Source of the DNA: Phycicoccus sp. Root101
GTDB taxonomy: Bacteria > Actinomycetota > Actinomycetes > Actinomycetales > Dermatophilaceae
DNA: 64,000 bases
Reading direction: 5' to 3'
NCBI RefSeq assembly: GCF_001426245.1
Contig: NZ_LMCM01000009.1
Coordinates: 310,001-374,000 of the forward strand
This document shows positions 60,860 through 64,000 of the stretch, one piece after another (the stretch's first letter is position 1; each line of letters begins with the position of its first letter). A program made the position numbers and the translations under genes. Under the pieces are notes generated by a model that ran no database searches, was not told the DNA's origin, and worked only from the letters and a program-made list of their open reading frames with translations.

Positions 60860-63355
60860 TCAGGCGATCTCATCGCGTCCCAGCGTGCCATGACGGACGA
60901 GCAGGGCGACGGGGAGGTCGGTCAGCAGACGTGCCAGCCGGACGCCGGGACGGCCCTCGAGCGAGACGACGGCCCGGCCGGTGAACAGGTCGTGCCACTC
61001 CCCCTCCGGCAGGGCGAGGTGGGCCTCGCCCCAGCCACCCGACGCGGCGAGCTTGTCGCTGAACCGGGTCACGACGGCGACGACCTGCAGGCCGCTCTCG
61101 TCGCCGCGACCGACGGCGAGCGCGTGGTCGCTGGTCGTCGCCACGCGCTCGTACGTCGCGTGGTGACCGGTGAACCACTGCGCGTGGTGGTGCCGCAGCC
61201 GCAGGGTGCGGGAGGTGACGAGCAGCTTCTCGTCGTCGAGGTCCGCCGGTTCCCCGCCCTTGTCGAGGCGGGCCAGCCGGGTGCGGCGCTGCCCGTAGTC
61301 GACGGGTCTGCGGTTGTCCGGGTCGACGAGCGACAGGTCGACCAGCTCGGTCCCCTGGTAGACGTCGGGGACGCCGGGGACGACGAGCTGCAGGAGCTTC
61401 TGGCCGAGGATGTTGGACCGGGACGCGGCTGCCGCGCGGTCGACCCAGGCCTGGCAGTGCGACACGAGCGCGGGTTGCCCCAGCAGGGCCGCGACGTACC
61501 GCTGCACGTCGGCCTCGTACGCGTCGTCCTGGTCGGTCCACGTGGTGTGCTGCTTGGCCTCGCGAATCGCCTTGGTGGCATAGGCCTGGAGGCGCTCGAC
61601 GCTGATCGGCCAGGCACCCACCGCGGTCTGCAGGAGGAAGTACTCCGTCGCCGGGTCGAGCTTCTTGCCGCGGTGGTCCTTGGCCAGTCGGCGCGCGGTC
61701 CCGACCCACGCCTTCCACTCGGCCGAGAGCTCGGACACCACGGCCAGCCGGGCCCGGACGTCCTCGGACCGCTTCGTGTCGTGGGTCGACAGGGTCGTCA
61801 TCGTCGTCGGCCAGGAGGCCAGCTGGCGCGAGGCGAACTCGTGCAGCTCCTCGGGGGCGATGCCGAGGAGGCCCGGGTCACCGCCGACCTCGTTGAGGGA
61901 GGTGAGCCGGGAGTAGCGGTAGAACGTGGTGTCCTCGATCCCCTTGGCCATCACCGGCCCGCAGGTCTGCTGGAAGCGCACCACGAACTCGCGCTGCGCC
62001 GACTCGGTGTCGGCGTGCGCCTCGGGGAGGCGGCCACCGCGGGCGAGCTGGGCGATCGTGCTCAGGCTGAGCTGGTCGGGCCCGGCGATCACTGCCATGG
62101 CGCGCGACTCGGCGGCGTTGAGGACGGCGGCCTGGCTCGGGTCGGCCTCGCTGCCGCCGACGTACGCGCGGTAGCGGTCCATGGCGACGAGGAGCTCACC
62201 CAGTGCGCGCTTCAGCGAGGCCTGGTCGTGCCACGGCAGCACCTGCTCGACCAGCCGCATCAACCGGTTGACCTCCGCGGCCTGCACCTCACGCACGACC
62301 TGCCGCTTGGCGTCGACGACCATGGCGTCGAGGTCCTCCTGGTGCCCGACGACCTGGTTCAGCAGGTCGGTGAGCGGTCCCTTGCCCGCGGGGTCGACGA
62401 AGACGCCGCCGACCCGGAGGAGGGTGTCGTACCCCGTCGTCCCGGCACAGCGCCAGGTGTCGGGGAGCTCCTCGTGCCCCTCGAGGATCTTCTCCGCCAC
62501 CACCCACGCGTCGTCCGTGGCCTCGGCCAGCCGGTCGAGGTAGCCACCGGGGTCGGCGAGGCCGTCCGGGTGGTCGATCCGGAACCCGTCGACGAACCCG
62601 GACCGGTAGAAGTACAGGAGCAGCCGGTGGGTGGCGTCGAAGACCTCGGGGTCCTCGACCCGCACGGCGGCCAGGGTCGTCACGTCGAAGAAGCGTCGGT
62701 AGTTGAGCCGCTGCGCGCCTTCGCGCCAGTCGCACAGCAGGTACCACTGCGCCTCGACGAGCTCGGCCACCGGGAGGTGCTCGGTTCCCGGGCGGACCGG
62801 GAACTCGTGGTCGAAGTACCGCAGCACCGCCTCGTCGCCGCGCGGACCGCCGTCCCGGTGGACCGCCAGCTCGCCGGCCGACAGGGCCGAGGAGAGGGGC
62901 CCACCGAGGACCGGCACCAGGACCCGGTCGTCCTCGGCCGCCCAGTCCACGTCGAACCAGTGCGCGTACTCCGAGTTGCGCCCCTCGCGCAGCAGCGACC
63001 ACCACTGGCGGTTCAGGTGCGCAGGGGTGGGCGTCGTCATGTGGTTCGGGACCACGTCGACGATCACGCCGAGGCCGTAGAGCGACAGGGTGCGCGACAG
63101 CCTGGCCAGCTCGGTGCCGCCCCCCGCCTCCTCGTTGATGAGGTCGTGGTTGACGACGTCGTAGCCGTGCGTCGAACCGGGCGCCGGCTGCAGGACCGGC
63201 GACAGGTAGGCGTGCGACACCCCGAGGGCGTCGAGGTAGCTCGCCTGCTCCGCCGCGTTGTCGAAGGTGAACCCGCCGTGGACCTGCAGGCGGTACGTCG
63301 CGGTGGGCACCACTCGCCCCTCCGCCGGCCGGTGCGGTGGCGTCCCGCGCTGCAT
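60860..63355 (-). CDS. treY: Malto-oligosyltrehalose synthase
   Basis: Isomerises the reducing end of malto-oligosaccharides to a trehalose unit. The 831-residue GH13 enzyme has PTATYRLQVHGGFTFDNA at the N-terminus, IVDVVPNHM, nucleophile Asp in GFRIDHPDGL and acid/base Glu in VVAEKILEG. The ATG at 63355 is preceded by AGGAG at 6 nt and is preferred over two ATGs 5 and 7 codons upstream. Second gene of the leftward treXYZ set. Confidence 0.95.
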   Translation of the reverse strand: MQRGTPPHRPAEGRVVPTATYRLQVHGGFTFDNAAEQASYLDALGVSHAYLSPVLQPAPGSTHGYDVVNHDLINEEAGGGTELARLSRTLSLYGLGVIVDVVPNHMTTPTPAHLNRQWWSLLREGRNSEYAHWFDVDWAAEDDRVLVPVLGGPLSSALSAGELAVHRDGGPRGDEAVLRYFDHEFPVRPGTEHLPVAELVEAQWYLLCDWREGAQRLNYRRFFDVTTLAAVRVEDPEVFDATHRLLLYFYRSGFVDGFRIDHPDGLADPGGYLDRLAEATDDAWVVAEKILEGHEELPDTWRCAGTTGYDTLLRVGGVFVDPAGKGPLTDLLNQVVGHQEDLDAMVVDAKRQVVREVQAAEVNRLMRLVEQVLPWHDQASLKRALGELLVAMDRYRAYVGGSEADPSQAAVLNAAESRAMAVIAGPDQLSLSTIAQLARGGRLPEAHADTESAQREFVVRFQQTCGPVMAKGIEDTTFYRYSRLTSLNEVGGDPGLLGIAPEELHEFASRQLASWPTTMTTLSTHDTKRSEDVRARLAVVSELSAEWKAWVGTARRLAKDHRGKKLDPATEYFLLQTAVGAWPISVERLQAYATKAIREAKQHTTWTDQDDAYEADVQRYVAALLGQPALVSHCQAWVDRAAAASRSNILGQKLLQLVVPGVPDVYQGTELVDLSLVDPDNRRPVDYGQRRTRLARLDKGGEPADLDDEKLLVTSRTLRLRHHHAQWFTGHHATYERVATTSDHALAVGRGDESGLQVVAVVTRFSDKLAASGGWGEAHLALPEGEWHDLFTGRAVVSLEGRPGVRLARLLTDLPVALLVRHGTLGRDEIA

Positions 63356-63430
63356 ACCCGTCTCCTGCATCGTCATCGAACGGTCACTGTGGTCGTCGTC
63401 GGTCGGTCCTCGACACCCCTGACAGGGAGA

Positions 63431-64000
63431 TCATCGCCGGGCGACGGCCGCTCCTGCGGGAGATCCGGAGGGAAGCGCACGAGGACACCGCAGGACCACG
63501 ACGCTACGCCCTTCGGCCTTGACCTTGGCGTCCGGCTTGTACTCCTTTGCCTGGACCTCCTGGGCCGACGTGTCGAGCTCGGTGACCCAGCGGTCGCCGT
63601 ACTCCTTGCCGGGCAGGACGAACGGGAGCACGTCGTGGTGGCCGTTGAAGATCACCAGGAAGTGGTCGTCCAGCGTCTGCTGTCCGCGCGTGTCCGGCTC
63701 GGGGATCGTCTGCCCGTTGAGGAAGACCATCATCGAGCGGGCGTAGCCGTTGGCCCAGGACTCCTCGTCCATGTGGTTGCCACCGGGCTCGAACCACGCG
63801 ATGTCGCCCACCGCGCTCTCGCCACCGTGGTCGGCCGAACCCGCGAAGAAGCGGCGACGACGGAACACCGGGTGGTCGTGACGCAGCTCGACGAGCTTCT
63901 GGGTGAAGGCGATGAGGTCGAGCTGGTCCTGGTCGAGGCTCCAGTCGATCCACGAGATCTCGTTGTCCTGGCAGTAGCCGTTGTTGTTGCCACCCTGGCT
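63431..64000 (-). CDS. treX: Glycogen debranching enzyme TreX/GlgX (C-terminal part, cut by window edge)
   Basis: Removes alpha-1,6 branches from glycogen to supply chains for TreY. Only the last 189 codons are present, entering from the right edge. They contain the family stretch QGGNNNGYCQDNEISWIDW followed by the C-terminal beta domain (LVIFNGHHDVLPFVLP). It ends 75 bp before treY on the same strand, which identifies it as the treX member of the operon. The start lies outside. Confidence 0.92.
   Translation of the reverse strand, partial: SQGGNNNGYCQDNEISWIDWSLDQDQLDLIAFTQKLVELRHDHPVFRRRRFFAGSADHGGESAVGDIAWFEPGGNHMDEESWANGYARSMMVFLNGQTIPEPDTRGQQTLDDHFLVIFNGHHDVLPFVLPGKEYGDRWVTELDTSAQEVQAKEYKPDAKVKAEGRSVVVLRCPRALPSGSPAGAAVARR

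Overview
The window comes from a high-G+C Actinomycetota chromosome, most likely Micrococcales (Intrasporangiaceae-like). The signs are an ESX/type VII secretion locus, a mycothiol-dependent Rv2466c-type enzyme, ClpP1/ClpP2/ClpX with a ClgR-like operator, TreXYZ trehalose genes, many GTG starts and several apparently leaderless promoters. From clpP2 to the thioesterase near 53 kb the gene set follows Mycobacterium tuberculosis Rv2460c-Rv2475c (clpP2, clpP1, tig, rpiB, Rv2466c, pepN, glbO, aglA, Rv2474c, Rv2475c), with insertions. The genus is an inference.

Layout. 1-16.2 kb: an ESX locus. It holds eccC (cut by the left edge), two EccD-like 11-helix proteins, eccB, two mycosins and a leftward operon of two WXG100 proteins and five larger candidate substrates, one with a glycine-rich body and an acidic tail. 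A Thr/Ser-rich LARTG cell-wall protein is embedded in it. 16.2-21.2 kb: an archaeal-type valS, a possible papain-like cysteine protease, a DinB-like protein and an ECF sigma factor with a SnoaL-like tail. 21.3-25.5 kb: a tightly overlapping DUF4129 / MoxR / DUF58 operon. 25.6-35 kb: clpX, a TerC-family gene behind a probable yybP-ykoY (Mn2+) riboswitch, clpP2-clpP1 and tig, interrupted by a LacI regulator and MFS transporter that share a tandem palindromic operator. 35-40 kb: a secreted S53 peptidase, an FAD oxidoreductase, a secreted M43-type metalloprotease, tRNA-Gly(TCC), tRNA-Pro(TGG) and trmB. 40-53 kb: a DUF4395 protein, a SpoIIE-type phosphatase, rpiB, the mycothiol-dependent reductase, pepN-mscS-glbO, an alpha-glucosidase, glycerophosphodiesterase-MFS and a thioesterase pair. 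53-64 kb: a RecQ helicase with a phosphoribosyltransferase-like tail, a divergent yczE/MocR pair, tesB-GNAT, and treX-treY-treZ (treX cut by the right edge).

How they work together. The ESX genes would build an inner-membrane channel (EccB, EccC, EccD) with mycosins outside the membrane and export the WXG100-type proteins. ClpX, ClpP1P2 and trigger factor form the protein quality-control set. TreX, TreY and TreZ turn glycogen into trehalose.

Most notable observation: an octamer, GTATGCCG, occurs 24 times by my manual count on both strands, in three different coding frames, and as inverted pairs forming the stems of the terminators after clpP2 and tig. A sister form, GTATGGCG, adds 10. This pattern resembles DNA uptake or other chromosome-signal sequences and I know of no description of it.
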